Source: Rhizophagus irregularis (Eukaryota; Glomeromycota; Glomeromycetes; Glomerales; Glomeraceae). From it: a DNA stretch of 64,000 nt. The first letter of the stretch is position 1, and each line of letters begins with the position of its first letter. The stretch is taken from NCBI RefSeq assembly GCF_026210795.1, contig NC_089448.1:1922001-1986000 (forward strand), in the 5' to 3' direction. Positions 35,203 to 47,432 of the stretch are shown here, piece after piece. The notes below the pieces were generated by a model. That model was not told the DNA's origin and did not search any database. It saw only the letters and a list, made by a program, of their open reading frames with translations. Both the position numbers and the translations under genes were made by a program.

Positions 35203-38200
35203 ATGAGAGGACGAGGCAATTCTAGTCCAAGAGCAAACTCTCGTGGAGGACACGGTGGTAGCAATTACCATAATCAAAGAGCAAACTCCCGTGGAGGACG
35301 TGGTAGCAATCACCATAATCCAAGAGCAAATTTTCGTGGAGGACGTGGGAGAGGACGTGGTGGCGACTATTTCGTAGAAAGACCAAACTTCCGTGATAGA
35401 CGAGATGGTGGCAATTATGGTGAATCAGAAAGCTTCCGCGATGAACGTGGTGATGGTAATGGAAGATATAATATACCACCAAAACTTAGTATTCCTAAAA
35501 TCAAAGAATTGCAACAACGAACCACTATTGCGAATTTCAGTTCTTCTAAACTCACATATGGAGGTAGTGATCAATTAGTTTTTATTGTTAATGGAGAACG
35601 GATTACAACCGTTTGGAAAAAAATATTGGAAGAAACTCCCTGGTATCAAAAAGATATTAGAATTTTTATTTGTTCAGCACTAGTAACAGCTGATTCTCAG
35701 AAAGCCGGAGAATTGGTAACAAAATTAAGTAATCCTAAAAGTGGTCTAGAGAGATTAAGTGAAATCATGAATTTTCCTATGTCATGTGATGCGGGACTTC
35801 AACCTGGAGTATTATCTTTTCAATATGTCATATTACCTTTATTGGGACTATTGACCAGAACAGCTATTACTAAATGCACTTTGGAAAAACATGTAGACGA
35901 AATTTTTATGGTGGTTTACGAGAAACTCGTAAGTACTATATTATGGACGAATCTAACTAAATTGATAAATTAATATTTTTCACAATTAACATGCCTTTTT
36001 TTTAAAAAAAAAATAGGATTATATAAATGTGATGAAAATGTTGGAAACATTGGTTCAACGTAATTCTATCGAAGACTGTAATGTTGATGTAGATACATTA
36101 TTGTCACATGAACGATATTCATTCATCCCATATTCGTAAGTACTAATTTTTAACTTACACTGTGTTTATATGCAAAACCTGTTGTAATACATTAATTAAT
36201 TTCCCTGTAAAATGTCAATAGTTTAGGGGTATTTTTCTTGATAATTGTACGATTTCTTGCAGAAATGTTACGTCGAATCAGGGGAGCATCTACTAATGAG
36301 ACTATGCATAAAATTTTTCAAAATTTGCAAGAATTAAAGGCTAAGTATCGTCGATCAATTGAACAACAATCGTCATTTTCTATTTCAACAGATCCGTTAA
36401 TTAATAATTCAAGTACCAGAGAATATTTTTTTACGGTATTAGACGATGAAATGGGAAATATTATTGAAATGTTAGTAACTTATGGCTTACCTAATGAATC
36501 TTCAAATGATGAAGAAAGACATGATAATGATTTTGGAAAAATTTCAAAAATATCAATTATTCCTACAATGAAAGAAATATTACTTGATCGCCCACCTTAT
36601 TTACCTTCACTCTCTGACGCACATCACTCTTCACCAATTGGTGCGGCTGGATTACTTGATAGACAATTTCGCCTTTTAAGAGAAGATATGTTAAACCCAA
36701 TTCGTGGTGGAATATCTAATTTTTTAGCATTACTATCAAGAAATTATTATTTCTCTTTAAATAATAATGGTAGATTATCTAATGAGTTGGAGAATGTACT
36801 ATATAAAAATAAAGGAAAATTTACGTACGATAAGGGCATGAATCATGATAATGGTGATCTAAACGTATATACAGATATACAATTTGCTGGTGTTGGTTGT
36901 GATAGAAAAAATGGTTTGATTTGTACTCTAAAATTTGCTCCATTTAATAACTCAACAAATGCAAAAAGAGGAAGTGGAAATTGGAAAAACAGTAAAAGGT
37001 TGTTACCTGGTAATCTCATTGCTCTTTTATTACCAAATCCGAATTCCAAACAAGTACAATCGATTAGTGATAATAATATATCTATGAGTAATTTTGATTT
37101 ATATTCAACTTATTTCGGTATAATTATGTCAAGAGATGATGAAGTGATGGAAGATGAACGTATTAGAATATATATCAATTTTCATGATCCATCAATTTAT
37201 TCTATTGCATTGAACGAACTTCGTAATCAAATCAAGGAATATAATTCAAAAAATTCGTACAAAGTAAAAAGTTACATGGTGGAGTCAACTAATATTTATT
37301 ATGAAGCTTATTGCCATGTTCTTAAAATACTTCAAACTACCAACCCTACTTCTCTTCCTTTTAAACGATATTTAGCTCCTGCTCTCGATCATCATTTGGA
37401 GAGCGCTTGTATGAATGTTGAAATCAAACCTCCTAAGTATACTATAGCGCCAGGATTTCAATTTGATTTATCAGTTTTATGTAGTAATAATAAGCAACAG
37501 AACTTAAAACTAAATGTTACTAATACAAATACTTACGATGAAGTAGCACAAAAAATAAATGAATACAGTAAATTAGACGAGTCACAAGGTAACAAAAAAA
37601 TTATCGATATACTACAAAAAGATTTTTATTAATTCTGTCTAAATTTTCAATCATAGCTAAAGCATTAGTATCTGCTTTAACACGAGAAATTGCATTAATT
37701 GAAGGTAATGAATATTTTTTTATTTGAAAGATGGAAAAAAAATGAAAATAAGAGGATTAAAATAACAAAAAAAATTTTAATTATTAGGACCTCCTGGTAC
37801 CGGTAAAACTGTAGTCGGTGTTGAAATAATGAAAGTATTATTGGCTGAAAAAAATCGAATAAATATTTCTGGCCCTATTCTTACAATTTGTTTTACTAAT
37901 CATGCACTTGATCAATTCTTGGAGGTAAATTGTATTTTCAATAATAAACAATTATTTATATTTAATTTAAGATACTGTATCTAATCATTATATCATTTTT
38001 GTGATTAGCACTTACTTGATGATGAGATAACAGAAAAAATAGTGAGATTAGGTTCTCGAACAAAATCTGAAAGGATTAAAAAGTTTACTCTAGGTAAACT
38101 TCGCCCCAATAATAGTGGTATCCCTTTACTAACGCAAATATTTGAAGATATTGAAGATATTGAAAATGACGTTGAAGAAATAATAAAGTTAACTAAAAGT

Positions 38201-41200
38201 CACATAACATGGAAAGATGTATCTGATTATCTAGAAGAAGAAGATAGAAAATTTTTCAATAAATTTAGTAATGTAACTTATAAAGATTTACCTAATTGGG
38301 TCTTGGGAACTAATAATGCTACTGAAGAAACTGATGATGAAGATGATGAAGATGAAAATTCTGAAACTGGTGAAAACTTTCAAGATAGTAATGCAGAAAT
38401 TGATGAAAAAAGTAGTAGTGATGAAGAAACTGAGGAAGAGTTTCAAGAAGTTAAAGGAAAGCAGAAATCAATTTTTGAAAGATGGTTAAGGGCAGAAGAT
38501 ATTAGAAAAATAGACGAGCGAAAAAAATATTGGTCAGATTATGGAGATATAGATTTAGATGATGACGAATTTATTAATGATTATGATGAAATAAAATTTT
38601 TAAGAAATTATAATGAACCAAAAACAAATCGTTCTTTATATGAATTATTAAATATTCATTCAATTTGGGAGATGACAATAGAAGAAAGAAAAAAACTTCA
38701 TGATTGTTGGCGTGCAAAACTTGATGAAGAAAATTTATCATCATTACAAAAAGAGCATGAAGGATGTCGTCAAGAGTTGAATGATATTTATGATGAGGAA
38801 CGTCGTCAAATATTATTAAATAGTGATGTTATTGGTATGACAACAAGTGGTGCTGCTAAATTACAAAATTTGATTAAATATATTGATCCTAAAATTATTA
38901 TATGTGAAGAAGCTGGTGAAGTCTTAGAAGCTCACATTCTTAGTGCATTAACTCCTTCTACTCAGCATTTAATATTAATAGGAGATCACAATCAACTTAG
39001 ACCTCATGTTGCAACTTATTCTCTTAGCATAGAATCACATATAGGAGAGAATTATCAATTAGATAAATCATTATTTGAAAGATTTGTTGATGGCACTAAT
39101 AATACAATTAAAATTGAGAAAACTAGACTTTTAACTCAGAGACGTATGAGAGGAGAAATTTCTGATTTAATCAGATACACAATTTATGATGATCTAAAAG
39201 ATGGCGAAAACACTACCGAATATCCAAATGTAAGCGGAGTTCAGCATAATGTATACTTCATTGATCATGATTATCCGGAAGAAGATTGTGGTAGTGATTT
39301 GGCAATGCAGTCTCATGTGAATATGTATGAAGTTAAAATGGTGGTAGAAATGGTTAAATATTTCGTAAAATATGGGTATACTAAACCCAAAGACATAGCT
39401 GTACTTACTCCTTATTTAGGACAAATGAGTAAAATTAAGGAAGCTTTATCTGAATCATTTATTGTTGACATTGATGAAAGAGATGCACAGAATATTGCTG
39501 ATATGGAGGAAGAAGAAAGTGATACTTCAAAATCATTAAATCAACGAGTTACACTAAGAACTGTTGATAATTTTCAAGGCGAAGAAGCAAATATAGTTAT
39601 TATTTCATTAGTTCGTAATTACTCTGATAGTAAATATAATTCTATTGGATTTCTCAAAAGTAAAAATAGAAGTAACGTGTTATTGTCACGTGCTCGGGAA
39701 GGGATGTATCTTATTGGTAACTCCAAGTTGATGGCATCAAAATCTGAAGATATGTGGGCTCCTGTTGTTAATATTTTACGTAAGCGTAATCAAATTGGTC
39801 CCGGTATGCCAATCGAATGTAAGCATCATCCTGATTGCAAAAACATTGTTAAAGTCCCTGAACAATTTGATGAAGTTTGTTCTCCAACTGGAGGATGCCG
39901 TAGTACTTGTGATATACCGCTTTCTTGCGGACATACATGTGCTAATGAATGTCATTTCGATAATCTTGAACATAAAAGAGTTAAGTGTCGTAAACCTTGT
40001 AAAAATGAACATTCAAAATGTGGTCATAAATGTTTAAAACTTTGCTACAAAGATTGCGGAAAATGCAATGTACCTGTTGGAGAAATTATATTACCTTGTG
40101 GACATATGTTACAAAATGCTGAATGTTGGGAAAGTCAAAATAAGGAAAAAATCCAATGTAATACTATTATTGATACTGTACTACCTGATTGTGGACATCC
40201 GTTACAAAATATTGAATGTTGGAGAGTTCAGAATAAAGAAAATTTTACATGTCACATTCCAGTTAATATTACATTACCTAATTGTGGCCATCCATTAAAA
40301 GATGTTGAATGTTGGAAAGTTAAAAATGGAGAAGAATTTATTTGTTATTTTCCAACTGATATTATGTTACCTTGTGAACATGTATTACAAAATGTTGGAT
40401 GTTGGAGAAATAAAGATAAAGAAAGCATCAAATGTAAGTCTTCTATTGATGTTGAATTATCTTGTGGACATATATTAAAAGATATTGAATGTTACAGAGT
40501 TCAAAATAAAGAAAAGTTTACATGTAATTTTGCGATTGATATTACGTTACCTTGTGGACATACATTACAAGATGTTAAATGTTGGAAAAGTCAAAATAAA
40601 GAAACAATTGAATGTAGCGCTCCTATTGATATTGAACTACCCGGTTGTGGACATATATTACAAAATGTTGAATGTTGGAGAAATAAAGATAAAGAAAACA
40701 TCAAATGTAAGTCTTCTATTGATGTTGAATTATCTTGTGGACATATATTAAAAGATGTTGAATGTTGGAGAAATAAACATAGACAATTACCTAAGTGTGA
40801 TGTTTCTACTGATATTGCATTGCCTTGTGGACATATATTACAAAATGTTGAATGTCATAAAAATGAAAATAAAGAAGTAATTGAATGTGATGCCCTTGTT
40901 GATATTACATTACCTTGTGGGCACATTGTACAAAATGTTGAATGTTGGAAAAATAAATATAAAGAAAAAATCCAATGTAATACTACTATTGATATAATAT
41001 TACCTAATTGTGGACATCCTTTACAAAATATTGAATGTTGGAGAGTTCAAAATAAAGAGGAATTTACATGTAACTTTCCCATTGATATTACATTATCTGA
41101 TTGTGGGCATACATTTAAGGTTAAATGTTGTAAAAAAGAAAATACACGTAAATGTAATTATCTTGTTGATATTGAATTACCTTGTGGACATACATCAAAT

Positions 41201-43382
41201 TATGTTGAATGTTGGAAAAAAGACAAAGTAAAAATCAAATGTATTACTTCCATTAATTTTGAATTATCTTGTGGACATATATTAGAGGGTATTAAGTGTT
41301 GGAGAACACAAACAAATAATACGCTTGAATGTAATTTTATTGGTGATATTACATTGCCTTGTGGACATGCATTCAAAAATGCTGAATGTAGAGAAAAAGA
41401 ATCAATCAAGTGTACAGAACTAATCACAAAAAGTATGTCTCGCTGTGAACACATTAATGACATCCAGGTATATTTATTTTCATAGTATTGGATATTTTAT
41501 GTTTAAATAATTTTTATCATTAATTATAATTATTTTAACTATTTTATATTAAGTGTTCTGAATCATCTAATGACGATATTCAATGTAAAAAGAATTGTGG
41601 AATACGATTGGAATGTGGCCACGAGTGTTTAAAGGCTTGTTTTAAATGTCAAGAACGGACTATATCACAAAATTTCGGATACGAAAACGAAATAATAGAG
41701 AGGACAGATCATGGAAAATGTAAAACTAAATGTAATAAGTTATTATATTGTGGACATAGGTGTAAGCAATATTGCCATAAGGGTGAATGTCGGCCATGTA
41801 ATGATAAATGTGCGATATCATGTGAGCACACTAAAAAAGTATGTAATAAAAATTGTTTAGAACCCTGTGCTGTATGTGCAGAACAGTGTTCGTGGGAATG
41901 TGAGCATGGAAAATGCGATTTGAGCTGTGGAATTCCTTGTGATAGATTACCTTGTGATGAAAGATGTGATAAAAAAGTGAAATGTGGTCACAAATGTGCT
42001 GGAATTTGTGGTGAAACTTGCCCTACTCATTGTGCTAACACTAACTGTGTTCAAGAAAAAATTAGAAATCAAGGTAAGCATTTGTAAATCATTTGCTATT
42101 TTATAAAACTTAATGATCTTTATTAACATTAATATTATTAATATTATTATTTTTGGAACAGTATCAGATATAATCAATAATATTACATTTAGTATGGTAG
42201 ATTGGAATAAAGAAAAGATGGTTGCTCTTCCTTGTGGGCATATATATACAATGAAATCTATGGATATGCTTATGGAAATGGGAGATTATTATGAAGGTTC
42301 AATTGATGGAAGATGGACGTCAGTTAAAACATTTCCAGCTTCAACAAATATAAAAACATGCCCGGAATGTCAAGCACCAATCAAAGATATTAAAAGATAT
42401 GGAAGGATTATTAAAAAATGCACATTGGAAATACAGAACAAGAAATTCATATCAAAATATGACGACGAATTAAACAAAATTGCTAATTGTATTGTAGCAT
42501 CTTTTAAGAAAATGGAAACAAAGAGAAATAAATTAAGAAATAATTTATGTGTTATTTCTAAATTAAAAACAAAAGAAGAATTTAAGGATAAAGATAGAAT
42601 ATTGCCGGAAATTACTCGTTATCATTATTTTGAGTGCATTGCAGAATATCATGGATTTGATGAAAATAGTCAACAAGTATGGGTTAGTCACGTTAAAAAA
42701 TTATTAAATTGCTATGAAAATTTGTTTCCCATTATTCGTACCACAAAAATACCACCTCATAAAAGAGCTCTTGTTGTAAGTTTGTAAGTATACACAATTT
42801 TTTTAATGAACGTTTTTTTTAAATATTTTATATTGATTTTATTTATAATTTACTAGAAATGCAAAGCAAGAATTAACTTTCATGCCGAAATTAGATCAAT
42901 TAAATCATAGAATTTATTCAATTTATGTAGATGGTGTTTTGAAAGTTATCCATATACAAAAAATCTTGTATAATGAAATTTTATTCATAATTGAAGAATT
43001 ATCTTTAGTAGAAAAAAATGTTACAGATATTAAAGAACTTTGGAAAGATTTTGCTGAAAAATTACAACAATCTATTCAAGACCATTTATTCATAATTAAA
43101 GATGTAACAAAATCTACTAATTATGGTATACATTCATTTTTAGTTAATTTGGAAATGATAGAATTTGATATGATGATGCTTAAATATCCACATAAGAGAA
43201 ATTTTATCAGTAAAGCAGAAATTAAGAAACAACATGAAGGTGTTGTAAAAAGAATCGCATATATATCTAAAAGTTTCGATTACATAAACGTTGAAGAAGA
43301 ACCCAGGAAGGTTATTTATAATAGAATAGAAACATTATGGGAAAATAATGAAAAATTTGAAAAGGAAAATTTAAAGTATTGA
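35203..43382 (+). CDS. ZNFX1/NFX1-type zinc-finger SF1 RNA helicase
   Basis: Nine exons join in frame to 2507 residues: 35203-35928, 36017-36135, 36222-37588, 37657-37704, 37788-37924, 38009-41467, 41554-42073, 42162-42783, 42857-43382. Residues 1-90 are an RGG/RG-rich RNA-binding box with a repeated RANSRGG unit. The helicase core follows: Walker A GPPGTGKT (about 754-761, spanning an exon join), TNHALDQFL, DEAG-like ICEEAGEVLEAH (about 1098), GDHNQLRP, LLTQRRMRGEI, TPYLGQM, VDNFQGEEANIVI and LLSRAREGM. An acidic insert lies at about 905-965. NFX1-type Cys/His fingers fill about 1407-2110, including 15-16 degenerate units. A RING-like LPCGH...CPECQAPI with RYGRIIKK follows at about 2145-2205, then a helical tail. 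Relatives (animal ZNFX1, fission-yeast Hrr1) act in small-RNA silencing; that role here is inferred from family. A second copy begins at 62145. Confidence 0.93.
40091..41460 (+). repeat. Array of 15-16 degenerate NFX-like coding repeats
   Basis: Inside exon 6 of the helicase, a 30-36-residue unit repeats with the core L(P/S)CGH.LQNVECW followed by a K-rich linker, C, and a (I/V)DI.LP junction. Only one CGH, one C after about six residues and one later C are kept in each unit, fewer ligands than the classical NFX1 finger. Several units alternate between two subtypes (ending QNVECWRNKDKE and LKDIECYRVQNKE), showing block duplication. Confidence 0.85.
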
Positions 43383-45070
43383 AGAAAATTAGAAATTCAT
43401 CAAACTGACAAGTTTTAAGTGCGTTGATTATTTTAATCTTAAAAAAAATATTTATATATTATGACATACTCTATGTAAAACACAATTACACAATTAAATA
43501 AATTTAAATATTAATAATAAAAATCACATTATAAAAAATTTAGTACCTAACGTTTTTTTTATATTTCATAAACCCACTTTATAAATTTATCTTAGGATTA
43601 TATTTCACCAATTTATATTTAAGTAAATTTCATTTATACGGTGTGGCATATTAATTAAAGTATACTTTTTTATGTTTCTTAATTTTTTTAAAAAAGAATA
43701 AGAATAATTAAAATATTGTCATATTGTTTACATATATTGCGTCAAATAGACAATTTAAAATAATTAAAAAAAATAATAGACATGAAAATTTGCAAATTTA
43801 TACAATCAGTTATTTATTTTTGTTGATTATTATTTAATTCTTTAGAAAAAATATTTCACCTATTTCGTTTAATTATTTCTCTTTTTTATGATAATCCACC
43901 AAGAACGAATAAAAACTTGCTCATTTGTGAGGAGTCTGATTGCGAAGAAAATTATTGATTAATTAACTTCAAGTCGCTTGACAAATATATTTTTTTTTAA
44001 CTTAGTTCGGTTTTCAATTTTATTAAGTATCTTGATGTAATAAATCTAATACATTACAAAGAAAGAATAAAAACTAGTTCCTCAACCTACGCAAACAAAT
44101 CTATAGTAGGTGAACTCAACCTTGCAGGCTCAACAAAAAATTTGTTTGATCGATATAAAATACCTTCAATTTGATCAGATTGGCTAGTGATGTCATTGTG
44201 TAATAGAATTATGAGCTTAAGCATAGTACCTTTTATATTTTAAAAATTTCTTGCATTAAAATAATAATTTTTGCTGTATTGAAAAAAATGCATTTTTTGT
44301 TATACTAAAAATAAAATAAATTGAAATGATTACACTAAGTTAGTCAAATTGTCGAATTTATTTTATTTTATATTTTATTGTACTATTTTTTTTTTTCTCG
44401 ATTTTTTAAAAACAATATCAGGTTCCTGCAATGGTAGGCATCAATCTTTAATTTTGCTATTATTATTTTTTAATTTTTTCGGAACTCATGGATCAGATGA
44501 TGCGGTATCATGGTAAGTGTTGACCGATTCTTACTGTTACTGCTAATTATAATTGACTAATCAATATTGATTAATCGTTCTAATTTAGTTATTACCGCTA
44601 GCTTTAATGATAATTATCCAAATATGGTATTGCCTGGTTAACTTAGAACGGATTGTGCAATTTATATTGAATGTTGCAACAATTAAAATAAACAATTATA
44701 TTTAAAATAGTTGAATTTATTTGGCAATGATGTAATTCAAATTAAATCAATCTTATATATACATATATTTATTTATTTAATTGATAAAAATAACATTGCA
44801 GAAATTTTTTAATTTTTAATAGACCTTATACAATCATTACAGTAAGTTTAAATAGGTTGTATTGTACGTGATAAATTGGAAGTTCGGAATATCTTTTAAC
44901 ATTCGATAATTACTGCATCAAACCTAATTGCTATATAAATGAGACATTAATGTCATTTTTTAAAAGAAATGTATGAATGAATAACTATTAGTCATTCCAA
45001 TATTTCAAAGGACTTTTCTTTATTATATTAAATAATGCTGATTAATATAATGTTATTATTCAAATAAAAT
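43383..45070. other. Intergenic, no gene seen
   Basis: 3' flank of the helicase and AT-rich spacer. No domain-bearing frame, RNA gene or clear element border found. Confidence 0.4.
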
Positions 45071-45545
45071 ATTAAGGAATTTCGAACACATTCAGTTATT
45101 TTACGTGCTCATTCTTATTTCAAAGACGCTCTTTAAGATGATTGGATTACGAAGAAAATAATATAATTTTGTTAATAAACCAAATGTTGTTCTAATTATT
45201 TATGAAATGATTTAAAGTGAATAATTAAAATAATTTAATATAAGCATTATTTATTTAAATTATTTTAATAAAAAAAAATATGAAAAATATGTCAGTTATT
45301 TTAAAGTATATTTACGCTGGAGAATGAAGCCATTCTCGGATTATTGTTTCAGCTGATGAATTACTACTTAAATAATTATTTGGTCACGTTCAAGATTATT
45401 TAATTGAAGAACAAAATAGCAGGATTGATAAAATTTTATTCTTGTTCTTCTTGCTGTATTTAATCTTCCTATCTGGTTGCAAGAAATCAGTACAAGATTA
45501 TTGTATTGATTCTATCTACAAAGATCCGCTACATTTATATTTTCA
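45071..45545 (+). pseudogene. BTB-domain gene relic
   Basis: Fragments in order and in shifting frames match the layout of Glomeromycotina BTB (often BTB-TLDc or BTB-Kelch) proteins: FRTHSVILRAHSYFKDAL, then DWITKKNN, then NKPNV-like sequence before IYEMI, then LKYIYAGE, SADELLL, LFGHVQDYLIEEQNSRIDK, and CKKSVQDYCIDSIYKDPLH. Stops and frame changes occur between nearly all of them, and an AT-rich insertion lies near 45220-45290. The classical BTB order (H..IL...S.YF...F, VF..mLkYIYtG, ADeLlL, L...IQdyLi) is kept. The gene is dead. Confidence 0.7.
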
Positions 45546-47432
45546 AAATCTATAAATAAGGTTGATCTTATCGTGAAATTTATTGTATTGCATAGACATT
45601 ACATCAAGTTCTGACTGTAATTACGAAAAATAAACCATGAAAAGCTTTAAGAACAAACTTCCATCCATCAAAATATGAATATAGTAATTAATATAAAAAA
45701 TAATATAAACAAATAATATAAAACTATTAATACAAACTAAAATAAATATTTTTTAACCTTTTTTTACAGCAGCTGAAATTAGTTAATTTTGATAAAGTTT
45801 TTCTTCTGAGAAGAGGGGATATAGGACGTTTAGTTAATAACTTAAATCCGGGATCATTTTATTTCGCCATATAATAAATAATTATAAATCAAAGTATAAA
45901 GGATCGTGTACTACGAATTGATCTTGCTTTGTCTAAAATATAAATAAATCATTCATATCTACATAATGCCCAGTCATTCATATGAATAAAAATAATGTTA
46001 ATATTGGTGATATTAACAAAAAACCTATTATCAGTTATATCTACTATATATTTATTCGATGGACATTTATTATTACCATAATATATAAGTTCATTTTTCG
46101 GTTCTTTTGATGCTTTTGCCTATTGATATTGATATTGACACTAATCCGATAGTTAATTCTCAAATATTGACTAGTGAATTTAATTGACCAAAAAAATATT
46201 AATTATTACATTATTACATAATTGATCATGTTCTTAATCACAGGATTCGAGAAAATTTGTATTACAAGGAGTAAACTTTTCCCGAACTATGATTAATTTC
46301 GGCTAGATTAGGTTGATATTCTAAATTTATCGATCAATTGATTGATTAAAAAATTAGTTTTTCTTTGAAATACTATTGTTTTACTTAAAAAATATTGAAT
46401 TAATTTCATCCACTTAATTTGAAATATGCGTCAAATAACACAATTATTATATGACTACAAATGTTAAAAAAATGATTACTTAATATTGAATATGAGCGTG
46501 ATTGTATGAACAAAATTTCGAGGATTTTGTACCTCTTTCTCTTGTTGAAGATGACCAAAATGATTATTTTAATATATAATGTTTATAATATCAAAAATTC
46601 ATCATGTACGGTACATCATGACACTAGAATCAAAATAATCCAATGCAATGTTCTTAATTTTCATATCCACTGAATTTATCTTGATATATATACATATACA
46701 TATATAATACTTTTCTTCTGATAAAGAATTATTCACTAATAATTATGGTAGTTAATATTTAATAATCATTGATAAAATAAGTGTAAATTATTTAATTTAT
46801 TGTGAAAGATTAGGATTTATATTACGAAATAAAAATCAATTAGGTTAATTGCGGAAACCAAAAGCAAAAAAAAATAACATGTTTGCTTATTAATGCTTAT
46901 ATATTTTGATTGATTAATTGCAATCCTTTTCATCTCGAATGAATTTTAGTTAACTTGATCTAACTACTTTAAGTTCCTAAATAATAAAATAGTTTTGATT
47001 ATTATTTTTTAAATTCAGTAAAATCAGTACTTCTTTTTAGATTGGCTTTATTCAAGTAGATAATTAGATAATGTACTACGGTTATTTGATTAAAATAAAA
47101 TATTACGCATAAAATGATACAATCAAATGAAATTTCACTAAAAATTTGTGACAATTATCATTGAGCAAAGATACATTGAGCGAAATATTTGCAGTTGCAA
47201 ATATACTTACTGTATTACAGTTTTATGTAAAAGTTGCGCGTGATATAATTCTTAAAATTTAAAATCTTATTTATATAGAATATTCTTAAATATAAAATCC
47301 AATAATCTATATGTACTACATATTAAAAAAAAAATAAGATAAAAATTTATAAAGTTTAAATGAAAGAAAAATAAAGGTAAACTAACTTCAATACATAAAC
47401 TATTTGACTTCAACTTTCACATAAAAGAAACT
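45546..47432. other. Intergenic, possible decayed BTB downstream part
   Basis: AT-rich DNA. A short coding-like phrase near 45775-45830 (KLVNFDKVFLLRRGDIGRLV) may continue the BTB relic. Nothing else supported. Confidence 0.35.

Noticed and set aside
35222-35482. His-rich minus-strand frame opposite the RGG box
   Set aside because: Antisense of the Arg/Gly-rich repeat; the sense strand has the conserved exon plan shared with the paralogue.
39765-41463. Frames overlapping the helicase zinc-finger repeats on both strands
   Set aside because: They are out-of-frame shadows of the repeat unit; the main frame has conserved CGH and C positions and helicase motifs.
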